Of a stretch of DNA of 64,000 nucleotides, positions 1-13,300 are shown one piece after another. The position numbers and the translations under genes were made by a program. The stretch covers positions 32,709,001 to 32,773,000 of the forward strand of contig CM059587.1 of NCBI GenBank assembly GCA_030407085.1, given 5' to 3'. The notes under the pieces are model-generated. The model worked only from the letters and a program-made list of their open reading frames with translations. It searched no databases and had not been told where the DNA came from. The DNA is from Trichopria drosophilae (taxonomy: Eukaryota; Arthropoda; Insecta; Hymenoptera; Diapriidae). Within the stretch, counting starts at the first letter, position 1. The number at the start of each line of letters is the position of its first letter.

Positions 1-3000
1 TTATCGATTGAACACTTTATAAACTTCTTAACAATTTAATTCCAACAAAAGCAATAGAAATCGTAGCTTCGTTTGTAATTTGGAACAATGTAAAAAGAGG
101 TCAAATTACAAAAAAAAGTTTGTAAATAAATGGTGGGATTTAACAATAGTAAAATTAACGGTACGACCAATCTTTATTCACAGAATGTTACTTTCACGAA
201 TTCAATTTGTAAACCTTATCTTATAAATAAATATTTTGTACGTACAGACAAGGATATTTTAATACTTGCAGTGTTTTTACATGCAGTGAAAAGCCCATAC
301 CCACAAAGATTTTTCGTAATTTTTGTTTGCCATTTTTAGTATATTTATCGATTATTATTATCATCGAAAATTGTACACCATACGGTTAATAAAAATAAAT
401 GTGCAGGAAAAAATAATTCGAACAATTAAGTTTTTCTTATATCTATTCAGTATTTGCAAAAAAACGAAATTCCTTATTAGTATTAATCGTTGCCACAGTC
501 TCGTAAATTATTGATATATTTAATAAATTGATTAAATTATTTTATATATCTATTTTATAGATCAAGCAATTTTATTAGATCAAGCGATTAATTCTTATTA
601 ACTGTATATATACTTCGCAAATATACGAATATTGTTAATATTTCGAATGCATTCAGTTCGGAAATCTGTTGCTGAATTACATTGATCTGAATAAAAATTA
701 CATTTGTTTAGAAAATTCTGCATTTTACGAAATGTTCCTCGCAAACCAAACATTTTTTTTAATACAATTTTTCTTAGCGGACATGTAAGAGTTAGGTTTG
801 ATTCCATAACAATTATTTCATGAATATACACAGCAATACTGGTACCAATAGTTAACAATTTGTAGTAAAAATTTATTTATATTTCAAATTCAATATAATT
901 GCATATCCATCTTTCGCTATCTTGTTTACTAACCTTGGTTCAGTATTTTTTTATAACCATATACGCTTTATTTTTATAAAATAACCAAATGGGGAATTTT
1001 TTCCTCTCCGCGCATGTGAAATCCCGAGGAAAACAAAGCAGAATAGAACAAAATACAAATTTAAGATTACTTTATCTATACAATGAGGTCAACATTGTAC
1101 CGGAAGGAGGGTTACTCATCAATCCAACTCGCATAGGGAAATTTTGAACGCGATTCAGTACGATTCCATGCAAATTATTTCTTTTATATCTTATGTGTTT
1201 TATGTGCGAAATAATCAGAGATAAGCTAGCTGAAATTATCAAACTGAACTTTTTAGCGAGTTTGTATCCAAAACGCTCCCGTATTTTCCTACGTAAAGAT
1301 GAAATTTGGTTCAAAATAATAATTTTTCTATTAAAAAATGTTATATTGTGTTGATATTTGTATAAAAATTGCAAACGATTGAACAAAAATCTAAATCGAT
1401 AAAATGTTATATAGAAGAGGTTGTTGATACAAGCAATTTTAAAAAGTAAAATCTTTATTAATAAAAAGTAACAAAATTATTGAAACTGCGGCTTTTAGTA
1501 AACTCTGATGTTTTAAATTCAAAATGGCGATCCTTAAATTGGGGACAAATTTACAAAAATTCATCCAATTTTTCTGAAAGTTGTTATTTTGGGGTTTTCG
1601 GGGTCGTTGAATATGAATTTGATTGAACAAATATTTAAGTTTGAGTTAAAATATAATTCCGTAATTAATGAATATTTTTTAATTTTAACATTCGGGTCAT
1701 ATAGAAATAGAATATGTACGAAGATAAATATCAAATTAGCGACTCTTTAGGACACTACTTTTAATGTTCATTTTTCTACTCCGACCATGTTAAGAATGCG
1801 CAAATGAACATTGTGAATCATAATAAGTTTTATACGATGAGATTACGGAATATCATGTGACTTCTTTTAGCGTAATTGGATTTTCAATCCATCGATTTAG
1901 TTAATTTATTTAAACATGAAAATAACGGAAGAATTATGCAATACATGTTTATTGTTCTTTTTTTAATGAACTTTCTGATTAAGATACTTATTTTCGCGAA
2001 TTTTTAAAGACAGGATCCGAAAAATGGCTTTAAAAGATTTTAAACCTATTTATGACAAGTGGACAGTTTTTATATTTTTTAAAAATTCCTCTATTCTTTA
2101 AGTCACTAACTTCTAGATAAACCTAGGCTCTTCGGTGATTTTCTGTATATATAATATCGAGTCGAAATTAATATAACAATGAGAAGTCCCGTGAAATATA
2201 TGTAAATATGTATAATCGCGGGGCCTCATTTTTTTTAATTAAACCTGGATTATCTGGGTTAATTTTGATCGTGGAATAATTTTTGTTGTTTTTAAATAGA
2301 ATTTCTTGCTCTACGTGACTCTTTTATCACTATACTTTTATTTTCTTTTGTTACCACTAATAATGCTCCAGAATTTCAGGACCGTTAAAATGCATTCGCC
2401 GTGCACAGTATGCTACAAGTACCTTAACATCCATAATCCTGTTATATAAAGGTTATATAATGTTCAAAATAGTTAATATACACCTTCTAACTATAACAGA
2501 GCAGTAACATGAAAATGAAAAATTATGTCCAAAGAAGTTGATAATTTGACGGTGAATGAACCATATATTTTTCAGAATACTGCAGATATTGGTGGACATT
2601 TAAAATCGATTATTTTACATTTTTTATTTCTAGCGTCAGATTGTAACAAGTGCCTTCAAAACCTGTAGGTACCACGTTATATGAAAATTCAAAAGTAGTT
2701 AAAAATAAGTCCACCATATTCGAGTCCCTATATTGGATTGGCCATAAATAGAATCGCTACTTGGAATGTTAGATTTACATCCTCAAATTTGTTACAAGAT
2801 GTACCACAAATTTTATGATGCTAAATCTTATGATTATGTGTAATAGTTTATGTTGTAATATAGAAAAATTCAACTCCACGTTATTTTAGATTTTTTAATG
2901 TTCATACGACCCCAAATTATGAATAAAAATATCTGGACTAGTATGCTCGGCATTAAAAAAAAGTGACAAAAAATAATAATAGTTTAAGGAAATATCCATT

Positions 3001-4087
3001 AGTTAAGCATTATTTATATTTATAGCAGTTTCTGCAATAAAGTCTATTATTGTTATTATTATTATTGACAGTCTGACCAAATTTGCGTTGGGTCATTATT
3101 ATGTAATATCCTTCTCGCAAAGTTCTTTCAAAGCAGCAATAAAAATAAGTAGTGTATTGATGAATTGCAAATGTTTGTACAAACTTATGACTATCAAACG
3201 CTGCGTATGTTCATGACAAACATACAATTTTCAAAGTGTAAAATACTATTTTTATTAATAACTTATGGTCACATGACATCTTGGCAAATTTATACGAAAC
3301 TCGTCAGTCGAGGATTGTTTGGGTCGCTGTTCAAATTTTCAAAGTTTAAAATAGAAACAAAATCCGACATCTAGACTGATTTACACGAAACTCAACACTC
3401 CGAAGTCTTCGGAGTTGCTGATTAAGAATTCATTATTAGATCTTCGAAAGTCAAGATGGCAGACTCAAAATGGAGGATAAAAATACAAACAAAAAATTCA
3501 ATTTTGATCAATTTAAAAGCCAATGTTTCGTACTTTGGTCCACCATATTGAGTTCGCCGTATTGGATCCACCATATTGGATCCGCCATTTTGAACTTCAT
3601 GCTTTAGCTATGTAGACAACCAATTGCGACCTCAGAAATACAATAACCTGATTTTTAAAGCGCAAATACTCAACGAATAAACGACGGTGGGACGTTCAAC
3701 GTCTCGTCATGACAGAAAGGATTAAATATAAAAAATGTATAGAACTTTGAATAAATATATATTCTAATGAAAATACAGGCTGGGGATCAAAGTTCTGAAA
3801 ATTAACATACCGGTAAAGGCCCAACTTTCTATAGAGCATGGCTCCAGCGTGATTTTCTTCACTTTGTCTTTGAAAATTTGGCAAAACAAAGCAAATTAAA
3901 ATACCTTGGACTCACGCCATATCGAAATTTTAGCCTTTCGGGGTTTTCATTTTCGGAACTTTGTTCCCTGGCCAAAATACATTAAGAATTTCACAATAAT
4001 TAAATTATGTTCAAATGACATGTATACTTTAGCTTTATTGTTTCCGAAGTATTAAATTTTAATCTATGTATATTTGAATGGTTTCAG
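1..4087. other. 5' flank: intron or upstream sequence, no gene seen
   Basis: This AT-rich stretch contains no exon that I can support. The missing kuz start exon should encode a signal peptide and end after the first base of a codon; nothing here fits convincingly. Around 3300-3610 lies a copy of the dispersed 'ATGGCGGATCC'-type repeat, and at 3778-3973 a small inverted-repeat element. Short open frames have no recognisable content. Confidence 0.7.
3778..3973 (-). mobile_element. MITE-like inverted-repeat element, copy A
   Basis: This block is the reverse complement of a related block at 42255-42432. Shared words include GAGCATGGCTCCA, CACTTTGTCTTTGAAAATTTGGC and ATACCTTGGACTC. Each copy has imperfect terminal inverted repeats: its ends carry CAAAGTTC...GAAAA and the mirror form. 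Apparent peptide similarity between open frames at the two sites (MPNFQRQ...) is only this repeat translated. The superfamily is unknown. Confidence 0.7.
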
Positions 4088-4348
4088 CCCGTCGACTCAA
4101 CGATTATATCCGCCACCATGAGCCGCTCACGTATTCCACCCAGGAAGTTCATCGTAACCATTTGAGGGTTAAACGATCGGTAGTGCGAAATAATGGGGTA
4201 ACTCTGAAATTTCGTGCCTACGGCCGGCCATTCCACATGAGGTTGAAGAGGGACACCGCCGTATTCAGCGACAACCTCGTAGTCGAAAGTTCTGCTGGTG
4301 ACATCAAAGATTTGGATACCTCGCATATTTACACTGGTTTTCTCGTCG
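4088..4348 (+). CDS. kuz: kuz exon 1 (first visible): N-terminal prodomain
   Basis: The acceptor is TTTCAG at 4082-4087 and the donor is G|GTAAGT at 4349. The exon starts with the last two bases of a codon (NCC) and ends after the first base of a Gly codon. The translation has [15 protein letters not shown] near its start and RDTAVFSDN and DTSHIYTG near its end. These match the prodomain of ADAM10, whose human form has the same DTSHIYTG block and a similar NKYIRHYE start. In the family this stretch follows the signal peptide, so at least one coding exon lies further upstream. A reverse-strand open frame over the same bases is a shadow. Confidence 0.96.
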
Positions 4349-7300
4349 GTAAGTCAAAATCCCAACTCCATTGGATTTTTTAAAAATGTTGAAGACTCCA
4401 AAATATGGCAAAATATGTTATATTCCATCCAGTAAGTCATTTCTTATTCCTCAGAACAATTCTGGAGTGAAATTCTTACAATGGAACAAAAATTCACGTA
4501 TTTACGTAATTCAAGGTACAACAATCGACTGTTCCTGATTTTTTTTATTGAATTTGTTTGAAATTATGCGATAGTATTCGAGACTAGTTTGAGATATTTT
4601 CAAACATTAAATTAATATTACAAAAGGTTCAATACTATTTAATACTTGTGAAAGATTTATCAGGTGTCCAAAAAGAAATTATATTGTAATGAGGCGAAAA
4701 TGTAAATATACAGTAATAATTTCCACTTAATAATTTCACCAATAACACTTCTTTCATGAAGGTGTGTCAATTTGAACAGTAATTTAAGGTCCAAATGTAG
4801 GATTATAACCAAAAGAGTAAAGACAGTATAGTAAAATTTACCATTACAAAATAGTAAACTTAGAAAAATAAAGTTCGTAATGGGTACATGTAATGAATTT
4901 ACACCGATCGCCGCTGGTCGCAATCCTAAGTATCGCAGTGCTGCCATCGCCGCACTTTATAGAAATGCATCTCTCATTGCTACACTAAGAAAAAAATCCA
5001 TAGTTAAATTGACTATATCATATAGTTGGAAAAATATAGTTAACTACTATGAAAAATAGTTAACTATTATTTACCACTTTCATAGTCGATTTTACTACAA
5101 TTTTGTTACACCAATTATCTCCTCATAGTTAACACAGTTACATAGTCAACTATGTAGAATGATTTGAATAAATATGACAAATATAGTTAAAATAACTATA
5201 ATCTAGTGTCGTCCTAATTTCACACTGTGTCTCGTAGTAAATCTTTATATTTACTATTATTCATAGTTAAAGTTTGTATTTTTATAAATCCATCCCGTGT
5301 GTTTTGATGCCGCCAGGTGGCGAAGTCGCGTTCGCAGCTATATTCTTCGAGCCTGTGTCTCCCGTTATTGAAGTGGATTTTCATTTGGTCATAAAAAGAA
5401 CCACCGGGCGTCAACATATGATAATACATAAAGCATGTCGTACACGCACATTTATCTACAGACTAGTTTCACGACAATGTACAATGACATTGCATAATGC
5501 ATTTTTTAACTGGCTAGAGTGTGACATTCACAAACTTCGTACAGTATTGTTTTTTTGTTTTCTCCTTGTCTCCTTGTTTATCTTAAACAAAGAACGAAGG
5601 GAAAAAAGTTAGACTTTTAATATGCTATGATATATATATATAGTTTACAAATATTTTTAAAAAGTAAACATTGACTCCTTTCCATATTTTTATGATAATT
5701 TCTTATACAATTTCTCTCAGTGAAGGTAGTAATTTTCTGAAATGACTATTTCAAAATAATCGAGTCTAGTCGTATATTGTGATAAGTAGCATTTTGAATC
5801 ATGAAACAATAGTTAAGCTTTACTATTTCAGAATAGTTATTTTAACTACTACCAAGCTTAGTCCTCATTTCACACTATGATTCATAGTAAAAAAATGGTA
5901 ATTTGAACTACTTTTTTTTCTAAGTGTATATGAGGAGGATCTTAAGTCCGAACATCAATCGACAATAATAAAATATCCCTATGTTAATTCCCGATATGTA
6001 CAAACATTTCTTGAAAGAATATGTCTTCGAATAAAGATTTTTAATCTTTTAAGAGGCCCCTAAACACCATCCGATGATACGAAAAGGTACTACACATTCT
6101 CTTCTTGTATTAATAGTTTGTTTGGATCCACATGTAGTTGAAAGCATTTAATAAATTCGTGATTTGAATTGTTTATGCATAATAAGTTTCAATAGACTTG
6201 AATAAAAGTAACAATAAATTTAAAAAAATAAATAGAATTTAAAATTGTGAATTGAAATAATATTGAAAATGTTCGAGAGTTCCAAATATGAAAAATCTTC
6301 TTGGTTAAAATGGTCCCACGATTAAAAATATGAAAACGCTTCGGCAGAGGTACATTGTTAAAACTGGTGTTACAATTTGAGACACTTTTATCCTCATTTT
6401 CCGAATATTTTCTAATGTCTCGCAAGGAGACGTTATAAATAAATATAAATGAGTTTGTTTTAGATCATAGAAGTTTCTCCAGTCTTCAATCGCAGTTTTA
6501 TACTATACATAAAATATTGTTCGTTACAAAACTTAGAAACGTATAGATTGAGTGAAAAATGGATGAATGATTAAAAAAACGGACGAAACATTTTCACTTA
6601 TGAATAGAACAGGTTATGTTAGCTATGAGAAGAGACTTACCGAAGATTTCCGAAAATGCTCGAGAGTGTTGACAATCTTCAATTTGGAAACGCCTCAAAT
6701 TAGCTAAAACGTCTGAAACAATTTTAGCGTCCCCCAAATAGGTTTCAGGCTATACGGCACAACAAGGTTTTATCTATGATCGATAAGACGCAAATAATGT
6801 TTCTAAATCGAGACACTTTGCATCGAAGGCAAATGTATTGAGACTTTGATCCTGAAAAGATATTTTTGAAGTGTCTAATGTGTTAAACCGTTCACTGTTT
6901 TTGTCCACTGTTGAGAACAAAATTTCAAAAAAATAGATCTTAAATTTGTTTAGTATTTATAATATAAAATAAAATTTGAATGTTATTTAATATATATACG
7001 TTGATGTCTTTGTCCTCTGGAGTGGACAAAAGTAGTGAATGGGCTAACAAGACGTTTAGAAGGCCCGAATTTTTGCACCGTATGTAAGCTCTCTTCCGTT
7101 TATTTAATTTAATTAAAGCCACAAACTACTTATCTTTTTGATGTTTCAATTCGGAGTTCTACATTTTTTTACTTACAGAAAGCCGTTCATTTCACTTACT
7201 GACACTGCTCAGATTTAGAAACGTCCATTTCTAATAGATATTGCAAAATTGCCGAACATTTTAATCGGAAAGTGTTCAATATAGATTAATCTCTGCATCA

Positions 7301-10300
7301 ATAAATATCTATTTGAATTATGAGGATTCAAAATTTTCAACTAATTCTTGGTAATTTAAATACGATGGAGTGTAACTCTCAAGCATTACACTGTTCATTG
7401 ATTAATTTAAATGTTTTCTGACTTTAACTTAGGTATATTGATTAAATCATATTTTCAATTTATTTACTTTTTTTTATTTAATATTGTTTAATTTAATAAT
7501 AGTTAAAGCTATACCAAATTATCTTCTATTACAAATTAATATTAATTTTATATACGAAATTCAGGGACAAACTCAAAGTTTCATTATCAGATTGGTTATC
7601 ACGACGAGTGATATTCGAATAAAGGAATTTAGACGATATCTGACGATATCCAAAACAATAAGAACAAAATGCAAATCCTCGTTATGATATGTAAACATGA
7701 AATTAATTTATTTAATGGAAAATTTATTCAATTGATAAGTGGATTGTTTTATTTTGCACTACGTGCGAATATCAGATTATTTTGTTATTGTCTTATTTAT
7801 TCCAAGTTGATAACTTTCAAGCATGAATCATCTTAAACTTTCGGATATCACTTTAAGATAGTTTATGAGGCTTATTAAGAATTAGCAAATATGGAGTAGG
7901 CAATGATGGAGCGGTATTCCGGAGCTGTATTTTTTATGGTTTTAGTTAGTATAACTCGACGAATTTCTTTAACATTCACTCATTAATACTAGCGATTAAA
8001 TTTTACTTTATAAAGTATAATGTGTCTTCAATATATGCACATGGACATCACATCTTCAGGAATAATGTTATTAAATTTCTAATTTTACGATTTCGAACTG
8101 TAGATATACAAATATCGATAAAAAAATCGATATCGAAACGATCCAAAATTTAGGTTGACTTGTCTGATTCGATAAAATGTTGATATATTTCCAGATTCTA
8201 GCCGAAATTTTATACGGTTATTTTCACGAGTTTTCCTCCCAGGCCCTGTATATAATGTGGAGAAATTCAGGGCAATTTCTATCCGTGAATATTTACGTTA
8301 GATATTGCATAACTTTGCAATATTTATTGTGAATACTACATTACCTATTGGAACTCTTACTAAGCATTTTTCTCCGTGTAGAAAGTAATTATCCATGAAG
8401 AATGATACTTTGTATTTAGCATAGCCAGACAATATTCTACTTAAATCTGTTTTTCTGGAATTAATCGATCCAATTAGTCATATGGAGACTAATATTACAT
8501 GTAATGTTTTTACACATACATAGATAGGAACTATTTAAAAACTTATTATTTGAGTTAATTTTCCTGGTTGATAACGCCAAAAATGTTAACGGTTCATCAA
8601 TACTATCCCATTTTTCAATTAAGGAAATCTCTTTATTAAATCAACCAAACCTTCTATTGAATGTAAATCGATTCACTTCTTGGCATTTCAACACAATTTT
8701 TATCCACTGAGTGCATCCTTCTTCCTGAGCATTATATCATGCTTTTAATGGTATGTGTTCAATTTTTAATTTCTGGTTAAAAGTACCGATAAAAAATAAT
8801 AGATGGCTATGGCAATGACCCAGTAAGCTTTGCAAACTTCGATTACTATATGGACTGTAGCCATCAGTGTATTTATGGCTAGTCCATAATTCATCCATCA
8901 TCAGGGCATTTCATTAACTTGACTTGTTCATGTTAAAAGTGTCACGAATGCATCTATATATGTATGTACTATTTAATTACAAAGACTATATTGATAAAAT
9001 GCATTTTCAAATACATGACGTAAATTTTTGGATCCCTTGGCAACATTCTTTCATATCTTTCCAACCCAGTTACTTTTTTGAAGACATTTATATTTGCCAA
9101 GTCTTTTTTCTTTCTCAAAGATATCTACGATATGTCTGTGAATCAAACTTAGAAATGCGTAAACTTCTTGATTTATTGTAAATGTTTACAATTTGCATAA
9201 TAAATTAATATATATATTTTTTCCCTTTTTATTAGAGCAAAAAAGTTGAAAACGTACGTAATAAATTCATAGTGCTGAAAAACAAGAGATTTTGCCAACT
9301 ACAAAAAATTATTGAGTAAATTAAATTATGTGTTCCCAGTTTAAGCATATCTTAAAAGTATCAAAAAATACAATTACAAAATAAAAATTGTTCGTCCTAT
9401 ATAGAATCAATATAATATCCGTTTACAGAAATTAGGAAAGAATGCCGTTTCAATCAATGATTCGAAAATCAAAATAAATAATTCGTTAATATACTAAAAC
9501 AGTGCAATAATAACAAACTCGCCCGATTAATGCTGTTTTATAATTACAGTGCTGAAATTAAAAAATCAAAAGACATGCTTTGGTGATTAAAATGAAAGAC
9601 CAACTTAGATATTCTGCATTTATGTAGAAAAGATATTAACGTTTGTTTGATCTAACTGAAGTATTTGTAGAAATTGGCATATTTCATTATGAATGTTGTT
9701 ATTTTATGATTGCTGATGAAACAAACCATTATTCATTCGCATATTTCTACCAATGCCGTTGTTGGACCAGTCAATACAATTCTAACTTATTTTTAGATAG
9801 CAAATACAACTAACTATTTTTCCATGTTTTTTACCTACACTAAAATTCATTTAGTATATGGATTTCATACTTTTGATAACTACTTTATGGTAGAAATAAG
9901 ATCTCATATAAGCTTTGGCTGCTCTACAAGTTTTCTAAAAATTAGACGATATTCATAACATCCCATATTATTACGTCTTAACTTTACGGAAGTATACTTA
10001 TAAAAACCTTTCAAGGTAGAAGCAAAAGAAAAGCATGTAAACGTTTATTGAAAAACAGATTCAACGTATTTTTTTCCAAAGTCTATTCTTCGTATATTGT
10101 AAAAACCGTTTTCATCGTCATTGCGTAGTCTTATATAAATTGAATCTTGGAAGTCTTTAAATTTACGACAAAGTTCTTGATATGCAATATAGGAAAAAGA
10201 AAGTATTTCCATGCAATTACTTCAACTCATACGTACGTGTAATTTAAAAATACTGTCAGAATTACTTGGAGTGTAAATTAAAGCACTGTTCTAAGTCAAA

Positions 10301-13300
10301 TGTACGGACATAATCTTTAAAAGGCGAAAGAATGCATTTAGAAGAATGAGATGTTGAAAATATTAAAAGGCTTTTTTTTTAACGAGAATTAATGATATAT
10401 TTAACTTTCATATGAATTATCAAAATATCAATTTTGTTTATGGCGCGGTCATATTATTCTGAACAATATACAAAATATTCGACCTATATTCCATTAATAA
10501 TCTGAAAAATTTGTAATTAAATGATGTCGCATAAAAATGTAACTGTTTGAACATCCACGCTAACAACTATGAAGTACGTATTTTTTAATACTATGTTTGG
10601 GAACTAATTATTCCTTTGTTTGTGTACTAATTATTCCTTTTTAACGCCGGGGAGCTAGGATCATCGATTGACAAGCCAACCTGCTCGTATGCGTACATTA
10701 CGCAGAAGTCTTGTGATAGAGGACAACGAAATGTACGAAAACCATGCGCTTGCGCATTTGTACTTCCAATGAATTTAAATGCCAATATTCCACTTTCCAC
10801 CCCTGACACAATCGCATATAAAGGACACTTTTTACGCTGCCCAAAAAAGCATTTCTTGCATAAAGATTCTACAACATGTTACTTTCCGCCCACAAGAACT
10901 ATGAATTCATACTTTCAAATGTGAAATTTGACAAATGAATTCGTAATTTTCTACTGTTTACTAGTTAATAGTTTCTAAATTATATTTTATCATTTTTCAA
11001 TCTAAAATTTTTATGTAAATAATATATCTTTTAAACTTGATGTCATTGTTTGATTATTGCCTAAATGCAACAAAAAAATGCCTTTGAAGCTGTTCAACTT
11101 GAAACTTACAAATCTCGTTAAAACGGCCAAGATTAGAACAAAAACATATCTTCAAAACGAAGGAAGACGTAGATCTACATCATGCAATACAATGGAAAAT
11201 TATTTATACCGCAGGTTGGGTAAGAATGCTTTCCTCGAGAAATTAATTCTTTAAGCAATAACAATTAAACCACTATAATGTTTTCATTCTATAGAGTGAG
11301 ATTTCACTAGCTGAGGGTGAGAATTTACTATTCCATTAGAGAGACTCACTCCACAAAATTTAGAGACTTGTATATGTTTGTTACTCACTCTAGGCATTAC
11401 TGAAAAAGAACAATAAAAAGGACCTTACGATTCTAAGTTTCTTCTTTGATAAAAATTAGTCTTGAGTTGATTCCAAACCGTCTGAGGAGCATTTCATGGG
11501 TTATTAGTGAAACTTAGTTATAGATTTAAATGTCAACAAACGATATCAAACTTACTCACATATGTGTGATGATTTTAAAATAGTGAGGATCTACTCGCAC
11601 TACTGACAGATTATTACACCTGGTACTGATCTAAAAATGTTGGCCAAACAGAGTTGAACCTACCCGAGTAGAAATTTATTACGGCCCTCATCAGGGCCTG
11701 ACCAAAAGCGTTACACCATGATCAGGGCCTGAATAAATTTCTGCTCGGGTATGGACCCACGTTGAAAAACTTTTTATGGTCCCAAATCGATGCTACAAAT
11801 GTCAACGACCTTTAGTTTCAACCAAATGAAGCCATGGTCCATACAAGCCCATTGGCATTTAAACCTTTATTTGACAATTAAGTATAGCCATTTTGGTGAT
11901 ATATTTTAGTTCAAGAGGTCATAGTCATATTTGGGTTTTCCTAGATACCGTCGATACCAACTAAGAATCAGGTTAGCAAGTACTTCAACATATCAGAGTC
12001 AACCATATTTATAATCAGTAACTGAAATTCATCCATTTTATATTATTATTTTGGAACTTAAAGTGCATTCAAAATAAATTTTCCTCTAACATGTTAAATC
12101 CGCTGCATGGTATTTCAAATCAACAACCCAAAAGACTTCGGGCTTTTTTTTTGCATATAAAAATTGTATAAGGAATTCTTTATTCTCTGTAATGCCACAC
12201 TGAAAAAAAATCTTAGTGGATTTGACTACTTTTTAACTACTGAAAGTATTTCAATAGGTCCTCAACGGAATTTTATAGGTTACTACCTGGTACACTAAAA
12301 ACTATTTAACATGCTGAAGCCATATATTTTTAATTGAATTTAGCAGAGCTACATTTTTAGTTGATTTAACTTCTTTACGGTAGTAACTGCAAATTAGCAA
12401 ATTTTCTTGAAGTGTATCGAACTATTCTACGTAGTTAAAAGGTAGTCAAATCAACTAAGAATTTTTCTGGAAATTTTTTTGAGTGGAATTATTTTTAGTG
12501 CAGCTATTGGCGGTTGCGTTTTTATTATATTAGTGCATGCTTTCTGAGTTTTATGCATAGTATCTCATTTCTTGATCGTAAATAATATTAACTTAAGTAA
12601 AAATACTAAAATTAACATATCAACAAAGTTATACTAACAAAAAAAGTCTCTGGTTGATTTGCAAAGATGTCTTTCGTATAAAATTACATTTTTATTTTAA
12701 ATAATCGATCTCGCATTTTTAAGATCAGCCTACAAAAATTAATAAATATTTCTTCAATAATGATTAAACTCGATTATTTCTACAGTCGATAGAAACTAAA
12801 ATTGCTCTCCAAGAATAAAAAATCGTGAATGAAAAGTCGTCGTCGTTTATTTAATGAATTTTGAAAGTAAAATGATTTTAAATGAAATTTGAAAAAAGTC
12901 TTGGACTTTTCACAAAGTGAATCTATACCCAAAATTAAAGTAAATGAGTTAACACATTTAAAAAAAGGAGAAAATGTGTGAAAAACGCTACATGTTTGCA
13001 CTCTAAACGTGAAACAGGGTTAATTGAAAGTAAACAACTATTACAATTTAATCGACTTGTAATGACGATTGCAGGTTTTCTAATGTTTCTCGTGTGCGTA
13101 AGAAGGAATACGCCTTGTATTTACTATCCGCGGAACTTCAAGGACTTGCTAGCACTGAGTCACCTAACTCACTTGCAACTAATGAAATTGCTTCTTCGAA
13201 CTAAGAGTTGATACTTTCAACAAACTGTGTTTTTTTTTTATTGCAGCATTATGGATTGCGTGAAGATTTCAATGCGAATACTCCGGGTAATTATAACTCG

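Noticed and set aside
5274..5612. 112-codon frame inside the 4981-5928 element
   Set aside because: It has no ATG start, resembles no transposase or other family I know, and lies in a repeat.
10627..10809. 60-codon minus-strand frame in a GC-richer patch of intron 1
   Set aside because: There is no ATG start, no recognised family and no splice-bounded structure; only the composition stands out.
13247..13286. Exon-like 40-bp block after a strong pyrimidine tract and TTGCAG in intron 1
   Set aside because: Its length breaks frame, and the frame inherited from exon 1 meets TGA within it. It is likely a decoy acceptor.
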